Program-made: the position numbers and the translations under genes
NCBI RefSeq assembly: GCF_902859735.1
Contig: NZ_CADIJY010000021.1
Span: 18,002-82,001, forward strand
Length of the DNA stretch: 64,000 bases
Direction of reading: 5' to 3'
Origin: Achromobacter aegrifaciens
Lineage (GTDB): Bacteria; Pseudomonadota; Gammaproteobacteria; Burkholderiales; Burkholderiaceae_B
Shown here: one piece after another, positions 46,433 through 55,671 of the stretch
How positions within the stretch are numbered: the stretch's first letter is position 1
Layout: the number at the start of each line of letters is the position of its first letter
Notes under the pieces: generated by a model
Told to the model about the DNA's origin: nothing
Databases searched by the model: none
Seen by the model: only the letters and a program-made list of their open reading frames with translations

Positions 46433-47359
46433 ATGCTCACGGTGCAGGAACTCGTCGACGACAACGCCGACAAAATCCCCTTTAACTGGATTTCCGGCCA
46501 AGGCGCCGCGGACCGCGCGATTCCCGACGACGGCATGTCGGCCGCGGACCTCGTCGGCCACTTGAACCTGATCCATCCGTCCCGCATCCAGGTGTTCGGA
46601 CAGGAAGAGCTGGCGTACTACACCCGCTTCGACCTGCGCCGCCGCATGCATCACATGGACGAGCTGCTGATCGGCGGCGTGCCCGCGATCCTGCTGGCCG
46701 ACGGCCTGACCCCGCCGCAAGACCTCATCGACCAGTGCGACCAGCATCAGGTGCCGCTGCTCTCCACGCCCGTGGCGGCCGCGCAGTTGATCGACCTGCT
46801 GCGCATCTACCTGGGCAAGAAGCTGGCGCCCACCACCACCGTGCACGGCGTGTTCCTGGACGTGCTGGGACTGGGCGTGCTGATCACCGGCGAATCCGGC
46901 CTGGGCAAGAGCGAACTGGCGCTGGAACTGATCTCGCGCGGACACGGCCTGGTGGCCGACGATGCCGTGGAGTTCTCGCGCACGGCCCCCAACATGATCG
47001 AAGGCCACTGTCCGCAGCTGCTGCAGAACCTGCTGGAAGTGCGCGGCCTGGGCCTGCTCGACATCCGCACCATCTTTGGCGAGACCTCCGTGCGCCGAAA
47101 GATGCGCCTCAAGCTCATCGTGCACCTGGTGCGCGCCACCGCACAGGACAAGTTCGAGCGTCTGCCGCTCCAGGACATCACGCAGGACATGCTGGGCCTG
47201 CCGGTGCGCAAGGTCATGCTGCAAGTGGCCGCGGGCCGCAACCTGGCGGTGCTGGTCGAGGCCGCCGTGCGCAACACCATCCTGAAGCTGCGCGGCATCG
47301 ACACGCTGGGCGAATTCATGGAACGCCAGGCCATGGCGATCCTGCAAAGCAGCAAGTAG
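46433..47359 (+). CDS. hprK: HPr kinase/phosphorylase
   Basis: The 308-residue bifunctional enzyme phosphorylates HPr on Ser46 and removes the phosphate. Walker A is GESGLGKS at residues 153-160, with catalytic His138 in [10 protein letters not shown] and the HPrK signature [17 protein letters not shown]. It follows ptsN by 21 bp. In most related genomes rapZ comes next; here a MocR-type gene and two cytochrome genes intervene. Confidence 0.96.
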   Translation: MLTVQELVDDNADKIPFNWISGQGAADRAIPDDGMSAADLVGHLNLIHPSRIQVFGQEELAYYTRFDLRRRMHHMDELLIGGVPAILLADGLTPPQDLIDQCDQHQVPLLSTPVAAAQLIDLLRIYLGKKLAPTTTVHGVFLDVLGLGVLITGESGLGKSELALELISRGHGLVADDAVEFSRTAPNMIEGHCPQLLQNLLEVRGLGLLDIRTIFGETSVRRKMRLKLIVHLVRATAQDKFERLPLQDITQDMLGLPVRKVMLQVAAGRNLAVLVEAAVRNTILKLRGIDTLGEFMERQAMAILQSSK

Positions 47360-47381
47360 GCGCACATCGGCCGGCGGCACC

Positions 47382-48815
47382 TTGAGCCTGTATGAAACTC
47401 TGGCCGCCGAGATCGCCAAGTCGATCCGCGACGGCGTATTGCGCGCGGGCGACAAGCTGCCCTCCGTGCGGGACGCGTGCGCGGCGCGCGGCCTCAGTCC
47501 GTCGACGGTGTTCCAGGCCTACTATCTGCTGGAAGCGCGCGGCCTGATCCGGGCGCAGCCGCGCTCCGGCTATTACGTCAACGCCCCTGCCGCATCCCTG
47601 CCGCCCGAACCCGGCGCCTCCAGTCCGGACGGAGAATCGACGGAGCTCGCGATCAGCGAACGCATCTTCGACATCCTCGGCTCGGTGCGCAACCGAGACG
47701 TGACGCCGCTGGGCTCCGCCTTCCCTTCCCCGCTGCTGTTTCCGCTGCCGCGGCTGGCCCAGGCCATGGCCGTGCACCTCAAGCGCCAGGATCCGCTGGA
47801 CACGGTGGAAGACCTGGCGCCGGGCAATCCCGGCCTGCGCCGCCAGATCGCGCTGCGCTACCTGATCGGCGGCATCAACGTGCCGGCCAGCGACATCGTC
47901 GTCACCAACGGCGCGCTGGAAGCGCTGAATCTCTGCCTGCAGGCGGTCACGCAGCCCGGCGACACGGTCATGGTCGAGGCCCCCACGTTCTATGGCGCCT
48001 TGCAGGCGCTTGAGCGCCATGGACTGAAGGCGCTGGAAATACCGACGCATCCGCGCACCGGCATCGACCTGGACGCGATGCAGGCCGCCATCGAGCGTCA
48101 TGCGCCGCGCGCCTGCTGGCTGATGACGCAATTCCAGAACCCGCTGGGCAGCCTGATGCCCGATGAGAAAAAGCGGCAACTGGTCCAGCTGCTTGCACGC
48201 CACGACATTCCGTTGATCGAAGACGATGTATACGGCGAGCTGTATTTCGGATCGGTGCGCCCGGTACCCGCCAAGGCCTATGACACCCAGGGGCTGGTGC
48301 TGCATTGCTCGTCGTTTTCGAAGTGCCTGGCGCCGGGCTACCGCATCGGCTGGACCTCGGCCGGCCGCTACACGCAACGCGTGCAGCGCCTGAAACTGTC
48401 GTCGACGCTATCGGCGTCCGGCCCCGCCCAGGGCGCCATCGCCGAATACCTGGAGCAGGGCGGCTATGACCGCCACCTGCGCCGCCTGCGCGAAACGCTG
48501 CAGACACAGCAGCAGCGCATGGCCGAGGCGATCGCCCAGGAATTCCCGGCCGGTACGCGCGTGACGCGTCCGCAAGGCGGGTTCTTCCTGTGGCTGGAAC
48601 TGCCGGCCGCGGTGGATGCGCTGACGCTGCATCGCCAGGCGCTGGCGCGCGGCATCAGCGTGGCGCCGGGACCGATCTTTTCGGCCAGCGGCCAGTTCGG
48701 CAGCGCGCTGCGCCTGAACTACGGGCATCCTTGGGACGCCGCTGCGCAGGCGGCCATCCGCGTGCTGGGGGAGTTGGCGCGCGAGGCCTGCGCGCAGGCC
48801 CTCAAGGCGCGCTGA
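47382..48815 (+). CDS. MocR-type regulator: GntR DNA-binding domain fused to an aminotransferase fold
   Basis: This 477-residue PLP protein has an N-terminal GntR winged helix (LAAEIAKSIRDGVLRAGDKL, PSVRDACAARGLSPSTVFQA) and a C-terminal fold-type I aminotransferase domain with PLP-lysine loop CSSFSKCLAPGYRIGW and NPLGSLMPDEKKR. MocR proteins use the PLP domain to sense amino-compounds and regulate target genes. The start is TTG at 47382, a few residues before the GntR domain. Targets are not evident; the convergent cytochrome genes are not obviously related. Confidence 0.92.
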   Translation: MSLYETLAAEIAKSIRDGVLRAGDKLPSVRDACAARGLSPSTVFQAYYLLEARGLIRAQPRSGYYVNAPAASLPPEPGASSPDGESTELAISERIFDILGSVRNRDVTPLGSAFPSPLLFPLPRLAQAMAVHLKRQDPLDTVEDLAPGNPGLRRQIALRYLIGGINVPASDIVVTNGALEALNLCLQAVTQPGDTVMVEAPTFYGALQALERHGLKALEIPTHPRTGIDLDAMQAAIERHAPRACWLMTQFQNPLGSLMPDEKKRQLVQLLARHDIPLIEDDVYGELYFGSVRPVPAKAYDTQGLVLHCSSFSKCLAPGYRIGWTSAGRYTQRVQRLKLSSTLSASGPAQGAIAEYLEQGGYDRHLRRLRETLQTQQQRMAEAIAQEFPAGTRVTRPQGGFFLWLELPAAVDALTLHRQALARGISVAPGPIFSASGQFGSALRLNYGHPWDAAAQAAIRVLGELAREACAQALKAR

Positions 48816-48822
48816 TTCCGCG

Positions 48823-50106
48823 TCAGTTCAGCGTCGATGCGGCGCGCGCCCGCTTGACTTCCAGCGGTGTCACCCCGCCCGCCTCATTGCCCCAGCTATT
48901 GCGGATGTACGTCACCAGCATCGCGATGTCGCCGTCGTTGAGCAGTTGTCCGAAGGGCGGCATGCCGTGCGGCCGCGGATTCGCCGCCGTAGCCGGAGCG
49001 TAGCCGCCATCGAGCACCATGCGGATCGCGTTGACGGGCGACGGCGCCGTCACGGTCGGATTGCCGGCCAGCGCGGGCCACGCCGTGCCGCTGCCTTCGC
49101 CCGCGGATTGATGGCATTGGACACATTGCTGGCGGTAGATCTTGCCGCCCAGCTCCATGGCCGCCGGCGCGACAGCCGTCCGCGTGCGTTCCGTTGAGGC
49201 CGCCGTGGCGGGCAGGGATTTGATGTAGACGCCGATGGCCAGCGCGTCAGCGTCGGTCAGGTGCTGTGTGCTGCCCAGCACCACTTCGGCCATGGGCCCG
49301 CTGGCGCTGGAATGCTTGGAAATGCCAGTCTTGAGCAAGGCCGCGATGTCTTCGGCGGACCACCTGCCCATGCCGGTTTCCATGTCGTTGGTGAGCGGCG
49401 GAGCGTACCAATCCAGCACCGGAATCACGCCGCCGGCCAATGGGTCGGCCGAACGCAGCGCCCCCAGGCTGTTGCGCGGCGTATGGCAGGCGGCGCAATG
49501 CCCCAGCCCTTCGACCAGATAGCGGCCGCGGTTCCACTGCACCGATTGCCCCGCGTCGGCCTCCTGCACGCCCGGCTTGAAGTACAGCGCGCGCCAGGCG
49601 GCCAGCAGCGCCCGCTGGTCATAGGGGAATTCCATCTCGGGCGGCCGGTTGGGCTGGTCCACGGGCGCCACGGTACGCAGATAGGCGTACAACGCGTCGG
49701 AATCGGCGCGCGTCACGCGCGTGTATTCGGTGTAGGGGAAAGCGGGATACAGCAGCGTGCCGTCGCGCGATTTGCCGTTGTGCAGCGCCTGCCAGAAATC
49801 ATCCGCGGTCCACGCGCCTATGCCGGTTTTTTCGTCGGGCGTGAGGTTCGGGCCGTAGACCGTGCCGAACGGCGTGGGGATGGGCGTGCCGCCCGCCAGC
49901 GCCTTGCCGCCGCGGCTGGTGTGGCAGGCCATGCAATTGCCGGCAAGCGCAAGGTAGCGGCCGCGCTCCACCAGCGTCGCGGTATCGGCCGCGGCCGCGG
50001 CGGGACCGGTGCTGGCGTCGTCGCGCGTACCGAACCAGTAGAGGCCGCCGAGGGCGACGACCGCGAGCAGCAACAGGAGGGACAGGACTTTCTTCATGAT
50101 CGACAT
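48823..50106 (-). CDS. Tri-haem cytochrome c (alcohol/aldehyde dehydrogenase cytochrome subunit type)
   Basis: The 427-residue protein has an N-terminal membrane anchor or signal (KKVLSLLLLLAVVALGGLYW) and three CXXCH haem sites: NCMACHTS near residue 58, HCAACHTP near 205 and QCVQCHQS near 330. The order and spacing match the three-haem cytochrome subunits of gluconate, alcohol and aldehyde dehydrogenases that pass electrons to quinone or oxidases. No dehydrogenase gene lies nearby, so it is an orphan electron carrier. It follows the two-haem cytochrome gene by 12 bp. Confidence 0.92.
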   Translation of the reverse strand: MSIMKKVLSLLLLLAVVALGGLYWFGTRDDASTGPAAAAADTATLVERGRYLALAGNCMACHTSRGGKALAGGTPIPTPFGTVYGPNLTPDEKTGIGAWTADDFWQALHNGKSRDGTLLYPAFPYTEYTRVTRADSDALYAYLRTVAPVDQPNRPPEMEFPYDQRALLAAWRALYFKPGVQEADAGQSVQWNRGRYLVEGLGHCAACHTPRNSLGALRSADPLAGGVIPVLDWYAPPLTNDMETGMGRWSAEDIAALLKTGISKHSSASGPMAEVVLGSTQHLTDADALAIGVYIKSLPATAASTERTRTAVAPAAMELGGKIYRQQCVQCHQSAGEGSGTAWPALAGNPTVTAPSPVNAIRMVLDGGYAPATAANPRPHGMPPFGQLLNDGDIAMLVTYIRNSWGNEAGGVTPLEVKRARAASTLN

Positions 50107-50118
50107 CCGGCCTCTCCC

Positions 50119-50871
50119 TTACCGTTGCGCCTGGCTGCCGCATTCCGCGGGCAGGCGTATCGAACCCGCGGCCTCTGGCGCGTAGGGTTCCACGACGGGT
50201 TGCGAGGACAGCCACGCGGCCAGCGCGCCGATGTCCTGGGGAGTGAGTTTGTTGGAGATGTCGGCCATGCAGTCCGGCTCGGCCGCCCGGCGCAGGCCGT
50301 TCTTCCAGCTGCCGATCTGCGAACCGATGTAGTCGCGCGGCAGCCCAAGCAAGCCGGGAATGGCGGGCAGCACGCCGCCCAGGGCGGCGCCGTGACAGGC
50401 AGCACAGGCGGGCAGGCCGCGCGCCGCGTCGCCATCCAGGGCCAGCTTGCGCCCGGCCTCCAGGGTGGCGGCGGAGACATCGGCGCGGGTCGGCGCCGGA
50501 TACGGCACATGCTGCGAAGAGAAATACGCGGCGATCTCGCGCAGGTAGTCGTCGGGCAGCCCGGTCAACAGGTGCGTCATGGGCCGGTACTGACGCCGGT
50601 CGTCGCGGAAATTGAGCAACTGGTGGTACAGGTACTCCTGCGGCTTGCCGGCCAGGCGCGGATAGTAGCCATCGGCGCCGGCCTTGCCCTGCGCGCCATG
50701 ACAGGCCGTACAGGCGGCAACCCGGGCGTCCATGGTGTCCGGACGCAGGATTTCCTGGGGCGCGGGCTGGGCCGGCGCGGGCGCTGCGAGGAAGGCGGCA
50801 GCCACCCCAAATAGGGAAATTGCCCAAAAACGCGGCAGTGAAACACTACGAAAGGAAATGAAGGCTAACAT
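50119..50871 (-). CDS. Di-haem cytochrome c (c4-like)
   Basis: The 250-residue periplasmic protein has a signal peptide (about residues 1-35, ending near APAPAQPA) and two haem sites, ACTACHGAQGKAG and ACAACHGAALGG, in two similar halves (both followed by P-R-L-AG or PxIPGLLG and a Y..Q motif). This is the cytochrome c4 layout. It is upstream of the three-haem gene in one operon, so both probably serve one electron-transfer path to a terminal oxidase. Confidence 0.9.
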   Translation of the reverse strand: MLAFISFRSVSLPRFWAISLFGVAAAFLAAPAPAQPAPQEILRPDTMDARVAACTACHGAQGKAGADGYYPRLAGKPQEYLYHQLLNFRDDRRQYRPMTHLLTGLPDDYLREIAAYFSSQHVPYPAPTRADVSAATLEAGRKLALDGDAARGLPACAACHGAALGGVLPAIPGLLGLPRDYIGSQIGSWKNGLRRAAEPDCMADISNKLTPQDIGALAAWLSSQPVVEPYAPEAAGSIRLPAECGSQAQR

Positions 50872-51049
50872 CTAGGTCGAATTCCATTCCCCCGAAACGC
50901 ATGACGGCGGGGCGCGTATGTGAATCTGTCGAGTATCCGGCCCCCAGCTTACGCCAGGGGGACCAAAGCGGTACAGGCGCAGATTGGCAGTTTACGGCCA
51001 TATCAGATGTCATCCCGCCGGCATCGTCCTCGAAAAGCGTGCCACAATC

Positions 51050-51928
51050 ATGTCCATGTTGAAAGTCGTCCTCGTCACCGGCATCTCAGGCTCAGGCAAG
51101 TCCGTCGCCCTGCGCATGCTTGAGGACGCAAGCTATACCTGCGTCGACAACCTGCCGGTGCGGTTCCTGACCGAGTTCATCGCCAACGCCCGGGATGACG
51201 GCATGGAGCGCGTAGCCGTCGCCATCGACGTCCGCTCCCCCGGCGAACTGGCCGAATTGCCCGACGTAGTCACCGCGCTGCGCGCCATGGGCACCAGCCT
51301 GCGCGTGGTCTTCCTGGACGCCAGCACGGAAACGCTGGTGCAGCGCTATTCCGAATCGCGCCGCCGCCACCCGCTGACCGACCGTCTGCAGCATGGCGGC
51401 AAGACCCCGACGCTGTCCGAGTGCATCGCCCTGGAACGCGAACTGCTCGCGCCGCTGCGCGAGCAGGAACACGTCATCGACACCTCGGACCTGACGCCGG
51501 GCCAGTTGCGAGTCTGGATCCGCGACCTGATCAAGGCCGACCGCGCGCCGCTGGTGCTGACCTTCGAATCCTTTGCCTACAAGCGCGGCGTGCCGCGCGA
51601 CGCGGACCTGGTGTTCGACGTGCGCTGCCTGCCCAATCCCTACTACGACCGCGACCTGCGGCCGCTGACCGGCCGCGACGAGCCCGTGGCCGCCTGGCTG
51701 GCGGGCTTTGACCTGGTGGGGCAGATGATCGACGACATCGCCGGTTTCCTGAACCGCTGGCTGCCGCAATACACGCAAGACACCCGCAATTACCTCACGG
51801 TCGCCATCGGCTGCACCGGCGGCCAGCACCGTTCGGTCTATGTGGTCGAACAGCTGGCGCTGCGCTTTGCCGACCACGACCCGCTGCTGGTGCGCCATCG
51901 CACCCAACTGCCTGACGAATCCGCATGA
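51050..51928 (+). CDS. rapZ: RNase adapter protein / nucleotide-binding protein RapZ
   Basis: The 292-residue protein has an N-terminal P-loop kinase-like domain with Walker A TGISGSGKSVALRMLED and a C-terminal domain with AIGCTGGQHRSVYVVEQLA, the RapZ signature. In E. coli RapZ binds small RNAs GlmY/GlmZ and glucosamine 6-phosphate; in other bacteria it links cell wall precursor supply to other processes. ATGs at 51050 and 51056 are both possible. It overlaps rlpA by 4 bp. Confidence 0.95.
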   Translation: MSMLKVVLVTGISGSGKSVALRMLEDASYTCVDNLPVRFLTEFIANARDDGMERVAVAIDVRSPGELAELPDVVTALRAMGTSLRVVFLDASTETLVQRYSESRRRHPLTDRLQHGGKTPTLSECIALERELLAPLREQEHVIDTSDLTPGQLRVWIRDLIKADRAPLVLTFESFAYKRGVPRDADLVFDVRCLPNPYYDRDLRPLTGRDEPVAAWLAGFDLVGQMIDDIAGFLNRWLPQYTQDTRNYLTVAIGCTGGQHRSVYVVEQLALRFADHDPLLVRHRTQLPDESA

Positions 51929-52887
51929 CCCTGTCCCGCCCGACCCGCCTGTTCGTGATGCTGCTGCTGGCCATTGCCGTGGCTGGCTGTTCTTCCACCG
52001 GCGGACGCAAGAAGGGCGGCGGGTATTACAAGGACGACGGGCCAGACGCGAATCCGCCCTCGAACCTGGACCAGGTGCCCGACGCGGTGCCCAGGATCGA
52101 ACCCTACGCCAGCGGCGCGAACCGGCCGTATGTGGTGTTCGGCCAGCGCTACGTGCCGGACACCAGCGGCCAGCCCTACAAAAAGCGCGGCACCGCCTCG
52201 TGGTATGGCAAGAAGTTCCACGGCAATTCCACGTCCATCGGCGAGTCCTACGACATGTACGCCATGACGGCCGCCCACACCACGCTGCCGCTGCCCAGCT
52301 ACGCCCGCGTCACCAGCATGGTCAACGGCAAGACCATCATCGTGCGGGTGAACGACCGCGGCCCGTTCCACAGCGACCGCATCATGGACCTGTCCTATGT
52401 CGCGGCGTACAAGCTGGGCATCATCGGCCCCGGCAGCGGCCAGGTGATCGTGGAAGCCATCCCCCAGGACGAGATCCGGCGGCTGGCCTCGCAAGGCGCG
52501 CCCGCCACGGCCGCACCCGAACCCGCATCGGCGACGGGCTCCTCGCCCGTGGCCGCGCCCATCGCCGCCGTGCCGGTGGCGCTGGCGGCTGAACCCCTAC
52601 CCGGGCCCGCACCCGGTTCAGCGCCGGTGCGCCAGCCGGCCGCAGGCGGCATCGGCAGCGTCTACCTGCAAGTGGGCGCGTTCAGCCAGCCGGCCAACGC
52701 GCAATCGCTGGTCAGCCGCATCAACACGCAGCTGGGCGCCGCAGGCGCGCCGCCCGCGTCGGTCGAGCAGTCAAATAACCTCTATCGGGTCAAGATCGGC
52801 CCCTACCCCGACCGGCAGAGCGCCTTGGACGCCGTGCAGATCGTGTCGGACCGCATCGGCATCCTGCCCAGCATCGCCTCGCAGTAG
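51925..52887 (+). CDS. rlpA: Septal ring lipoprotein RlpA
   Basis: The 320-residue lipoprotein has a lipobox ending AVAGC with Cys22, a double-psi beta-barrel domain (GTASWYGKKFHGNSTSIGES and TSMVNGKTIIVRVNDRGPF) and a C-terminal SPOR domain (VYLQVGAFSQPANAQSLVSR). RlpA proteins are outer-membrane lytic transglycosylases acting on denuded glycan strands at the septum, to which SPOR sends them. An Ala/Pro-rich linker (about 185-240) joins the domains. The start overlaps rapZ as ATGA. Confidence 0.95.
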   Translation: MTLSRPTRLFVMLLLAIAVAGCSSTGGRKKGGGYYKDDGPDANPPSNLDQVPDAVPRIEPYASGANRPYVVFGQRYVPDTSGQPYKKRGTASWYGKKFHGNSTSIGESYDMYAMTAAHTTLPLPSYARVTSMVNGKTIIVRVNDRGPFHSDRIMDLSYVAAYKLGIIGPGSGQVIVEAIPQDEIRRLASQGAPATAAPEPASATGSSPVAAPIAAVPVALAAEPLPGPAPGSAPVRQPAAGGIGSVYLQVGAFSQPANAQSLVSRINTQLGAAGAPPASVEQSNNLYRVKIGPYPDRQSALDAVQIVSDRIGILPSIASQ

Positions 52888-52917
52888 CAAACCTCAAGAC
52901 CTATCGAGGCTGCCCGC

Positions 52918-53502
52918 CTACCAAGGCAGTTCGGCCTGCCCGTCGCACACGCGGCGCGCGCTAGCGCTGCGGCTGCGGTAGCGATTGCCTTCATGCGCCA
53001 GCAAGGCCTGCTTGCGCGGCAGGCCGCCGCCGAAGCCGGTCAGCGAGGTGTCGGCCCCGATCACACGATGGCAGGGAATGATGATGCTGATCGGATTGCG
53101 CCCGACGGCGCCGCCGACCGCCTGCGCGCCCTTGGGCCGCCCCACGGTGCGCGCCAGATCGCCGTAGCTGGCCAGCACCCCGAACTCCAGATCGCACAGG
53201 GCATGCCAGACCTGGTGCTGGAAAGTGGTGCCGACGGGGTCCAGCGCCACGTCGAAGACGCGGCGCTGGCCCGCGAACCATTCTTCCAGTTCGCGGCGCG
53301 CCTGCTCCAGGATGGGATCCGAGTCCGTGAGAATCCAGCCATCCGCCGCGGGCAGCAGTTCCTGGTCGGTGAACCAGGCGCCGCGCAGGCCCTTGGGACT
53401 GGCGACCAGGCGCATGTCGCCCAGCGGCGTAGGAATGTCGCGATAGACCAGGCGTTCGTCGGGATCCGCGGGCTTGTTGGACACGATAGTCGAATACACC
53501 AT
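52918..53502 (-). CDS. Methylated-DNA--protein-cysteine methyltransferase (Ogt type)
   Basis: The 194-residue suicide enzyme repairs O6-alkylguanine. The active-site motif IIIPCHRVIGADTSLTGFGG carries the acceptor Cys, and the helix-turn-helix FGVLASYGDLARTVGRPKGA is typical. The N-terminal RNase H-like domain is present. The C-terminal tail (RSRSASARRVCDGQAELPW) is unusual for Ogt and may be disordered. It lies downstream of rsmI on the same strand with only 3 bp between, so they share an operon. Confidence 0.95.
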   Translation of the reverse strand: MVYSTIVSNKPADPDERLVYRDIPTPLGDMRLVASPKGLRGAWFTDQELLPAADGWILTDSDPILEQARRELEEWFAGQRRVFDVALDPVGTTFQHQVWHALCDLEFGVLASYGDLARTVGRPKGAQAVGGAVGRNPISIIIPCHRVIGADTSLTGFGGGLPRKQALLAHEGNRYRSRSASARRVCDGQAELPW

Positions 53503-53505
53503 GTC

Positions 53506-54441
53506 TTACTCCGCCGATTTCTTGCGGGCCAGCGCCCGGTTGTACAGCACGTCCCGCGGCAGGCCGGAAACCTTGGCGGCCACGCGCGCGGCATCGCGCA
53601 GCGACAGCGACTCCAGCAAGGCGTCCAGCAGCGCATCGGTGCGCGGATCGGCTTCTTCATCCGCTTCCTGTTCAGCGGGCGCGTGCGCGATCAGCACGAA
53701 TTCGCCCTGCTCGCGGTGCGTATCCGCGGCCAGCCAGGCTGCGCCCTCGCCCATCGGGAAGGTCGCGATTTCTTCGAAGCGCTTGGTCAGTTCGCGCGCC
53801 ACGGTCAGGAGCCGGTCCGGACCGCACACTTCCAGCAGGTCGGCCAGCGTAGCCGCGAGCCGATGCGGCGATTCGAACATGACGACCGGCGCGGGCAAGG
53901 CGCACCAGGTGCGCAGCCAGCGCTGGCGCGCTGCCGCCTTGGGCGGCGGAAATCCGGCAAAGGCATAGCCCGGGTTTTCGTCGGTGGTGACGCCGCTACC
54001 CATCAGCGCGGCGATGACCGCGCTGGGACCGGGTACCGGCACCACGCCGAAGCCGGCTTCACGCACGGCACGCACGATGCGTGCGCCCGGATCGCTGACG
54101 GCGGGTGCGCCGGCGTCCGATACCAGCGCCACGCGCTGGCCCTGGGCCAACCGTTCGCAGATGGCCTGGGCCGCGGCGGCTTCATTGTGGCGGTGGGCGG
54201 CCATGAGCGGCGTGCCCACGCGCCAGGCGTCCAGCAGGGCGCGGCTGGCGCGCGTGTCTTCGGCGGCGATCACGTCGGCCCGCTGCAAAGCGTGCCAGGC
54301 GCGCAGCCCCAGGTCGCCCAGGTTGCCGATCGGCGTGGCCACGACATACAGCGTCGAGGCAGGCCAATGCTGCCCCGCCACGCGTTCAGAAACGCGGGAC
54401 CAGGCATCTCCGGCAGGGGGAGGTGAGACATTTTGATTCAT
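53506..54441 (-). CDS. rsmI: 16S rRNA (cytidine(1402)-2'-O)-methyltransferase RsmI
   Basis: The 311-residue tetrapyrrole methylase-fold enzyme methylates the 2'-hydroxyl of C1402 in 16S rRNA. Motifs include LYVVATPIGNLGDLGLRAW, VIAAEDTRASRALLDAW, VALVSDAGAPAVSDPGARIV and GVVPVPGPSAVIAALMGSG. It is divergent from yraN, the arrangement seen in most proteobacteria. Confidence 0.96.
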   Translation of the reverse strand: MNQNVSPPPAGDAWSRVSERVAGQHWPASTLYVVATPIGNLGDLGLRAWHALQRADVIAAEDTRASRALLDAWRVGTPLMAAHRHNEAAAAQAICERLAQGQRVALVSDAGAPAVSDPGARIVRAVREAGFGVVPVPGPSAVIAALMGSGVTTDENPGYAFAGFPPPKAAARQRWLRTWCALPAPVVMFESPHRLAATLADLLEVCGPDRLLTVARELTKRFEEIATFPMGEGAAWLAADTHREQGEFVLIAHAPAEQEADEEADPRTDALLDALLESLSLRDAARVAAKVSGLPRDVLYNRALARKKSAE

Positions 54442-54483
54442 TGCAGCCTACAGACACGGGAAACCATGTCAGTGTAGCCGCCT

Positions 54484-54990
54484 ATGCCCGCCACTTCCGG
54501 AGCGCCCATGACGGACGACACCTTGCGACTGGCCTGCGAACTGGCCCTGGCGGCCCGCCGCCGCGCCGCCAGGCGCCGGCGCCGTTCCTCCCGCGCAGCG
54601 CCCGCGGATCGTCCGCCGCCGCGGCGCTCACCCGCCCAGCGCAAGGGCGACCACCACGAGGACGCCGCCTTGCGCCTGCTGCAGTCGCGCGGCCTGGTCC
54701 TGCTGGCGCGCAATCTGCAGACCCGCGCCGGCGAGATCGACCTGGCCATGCGCGACGGCGACACGCTGGTGTTCGTCGAGGTCCGATCGCGTGGGCCCAG
54801 CCGCTACGGTGGCGCCGCGGCCAGCATCGGGCCGGACAAGCAGGCCCGGCTGGCCCGCGCCGCGGCCCACTGGCTGCCGGAGCTGGCCCGGCGCCACTGG
54901 CGCGGCAGACTGCCGGCGGCGCGCTTTGACGCGGTCGTCTTCGACGCCGGCGATCCCCAGTGGCTGCGCGGCGCATTCTGGCAGGCCTGA
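54484..54990 (+). CDS. YraN-family (UPF0102) nuclease-like protein
   Basis: The 168-residue protein has the YraN domain of the PD-(D/E)XK nuclease superfamily: [20 protein letters not shown], then [20 protein letters not shown] with the D and ExK-like positions (here EVR), and ARFDAVVFD. The N-terminal 50 residues are strongly Arg-rich ([13 protein letters not shown]), not a usual part of the family, and may help bind nucleic acid. A start at 54508 (MTDDTL) is also possible. The biological role is unknown. Confidence 0.88.
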   Translation: MPATSGAPMTDDTLRLACELALAARRRAARRRRRSSRAAPADRPPPRRSPAQRKGDHHEDAALRLLQSRGLVLLARNLQTRAGEIDLAMRDGDTLVFVEVRSRGPSRYGGAAASIGPDKQARLARAAAHWLPELARRHWRGRLPAARFDAVVFDAGDPQWLRGAFWQA

Positions 54991-55007
54991 AGTCCGCCCC
55001 TCCCCCG

Positions 55008-55033
55008 GTAACGACCTGCCTAACAGTCGTTAC
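55008..55033. promoter_or_regulatory. 8-bp inverted repeat upstream of diaA/gmhA
   Basis: GTAACGAC (55008-55015) and GTCGTTAC (55026-55033) are exact reverse complements around 10 bases, between yraN and the SIS-domain gene. It could be an operator for the promoter that follows (GATAAT at 55065-55070) or a weak terminator of yraN. Confidence 0.4.
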
Positions 55034-55064
55034 GCCTGGACAGAACCACCCCTCGGCCCCGTGA

Positions 55065-55070
55065 GATAAT
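55065..55070 (+). promoter_or_regulatory. Possible -10 box directly before diaA/gmhA
   Basis: GATAAT ends 7 bp before the ATG at 55078, and no Shine-Dalgarno is visible in CGCGCCC. This would give a leaderless or nearly leaderless transcript. The -35 region is weak. Confidence 0.35.
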
Positions 55071-55077
55071 CGCGCCC

Positions 55078-55671
55078 ATGGATATGACCTCTCGTATGAC
55101 GTCGCACTTTCGCGACGCCATGGCTGCGTGCGAACAAAGCATGAACGTCCTGGCCGAGCCGCTGGCAGTGGCGGTGGACGTGTTGTTCGGCGCCCTGGCA
55201 AACAACGGCAAGATTCTGGCTTGCGGCAATGGCGGCTCGGCCGCCGATGCGCAACATTTCATCGCCGAACTGGTGGGCCGCTTCGAACGCGAACGCCTGC
55301 CCCTGGCCGGCATCGCCCTCAACACCGACACCTCGATCCTCACCGCGGTGGGCAACGATTACGGCTTCGACGAGATCTTCGAACGCCAGGTCAACGCCTT
55401 CGGCCAGGCCGGCGACGTGCTGGTAGCCATATCCACCAGCGGCAATTCCCCCAACGTGGTGCGCGCCATGGAAGCCGCCAGCGCCCGCGAAATGCACGTG
55501 CTTGCCCTGACCGGCAAGGGCGGTGGCGTGATGGGGGAACTCATTACGCCGATGGACGTCCATCTATGTGTTCCCAGCGATCGCACGATGCGCATCCAGG
55601 AAGTCCATATTCTGCTGCTGCACGCGCTGTGCGACGGCATTGACGCTCTTCTGCTTGGAGACACCGAATGA
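55078..55671 (+). CDS. SIS-domain protein, DiaA / phosphoheptose isomerase GmhA type
   Basis: The 197-residue sugar isomerase-domain protein reads NNGKILACGNGGSAADAQHF, then NTDTSILTAVGNDYGFDEIF and VAISTSGNSPNVVRAM. DiaA (DnaA-binding initiator protein) and GmhA are close relatives. The place between yraN and a BON lipoprotein is that of E. coli diaA (yraN-diaA-dolP), favouring DiaA, while annotation pipelines often say phosphoheptose isomerase. It overlaps the next gene by 4 bp. Confidence 0.9.
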   Translation: MDMTSRMTSHFRDAMAACEQSMNVLAEPLAVAVDVLFGALANNGKILACGNGGSAADAQHFIAELVGRFERERLPLAGIALNTDTSILTAVGNDYGFDEIFERQVNAFGQAGDVLVAISTSGNSPNVVRAMEAASAREMHVLALTGKGGGVMGELITPMDVHLCVPSDRTMRIQEVHILLLHALCDGIDALLLGDTE

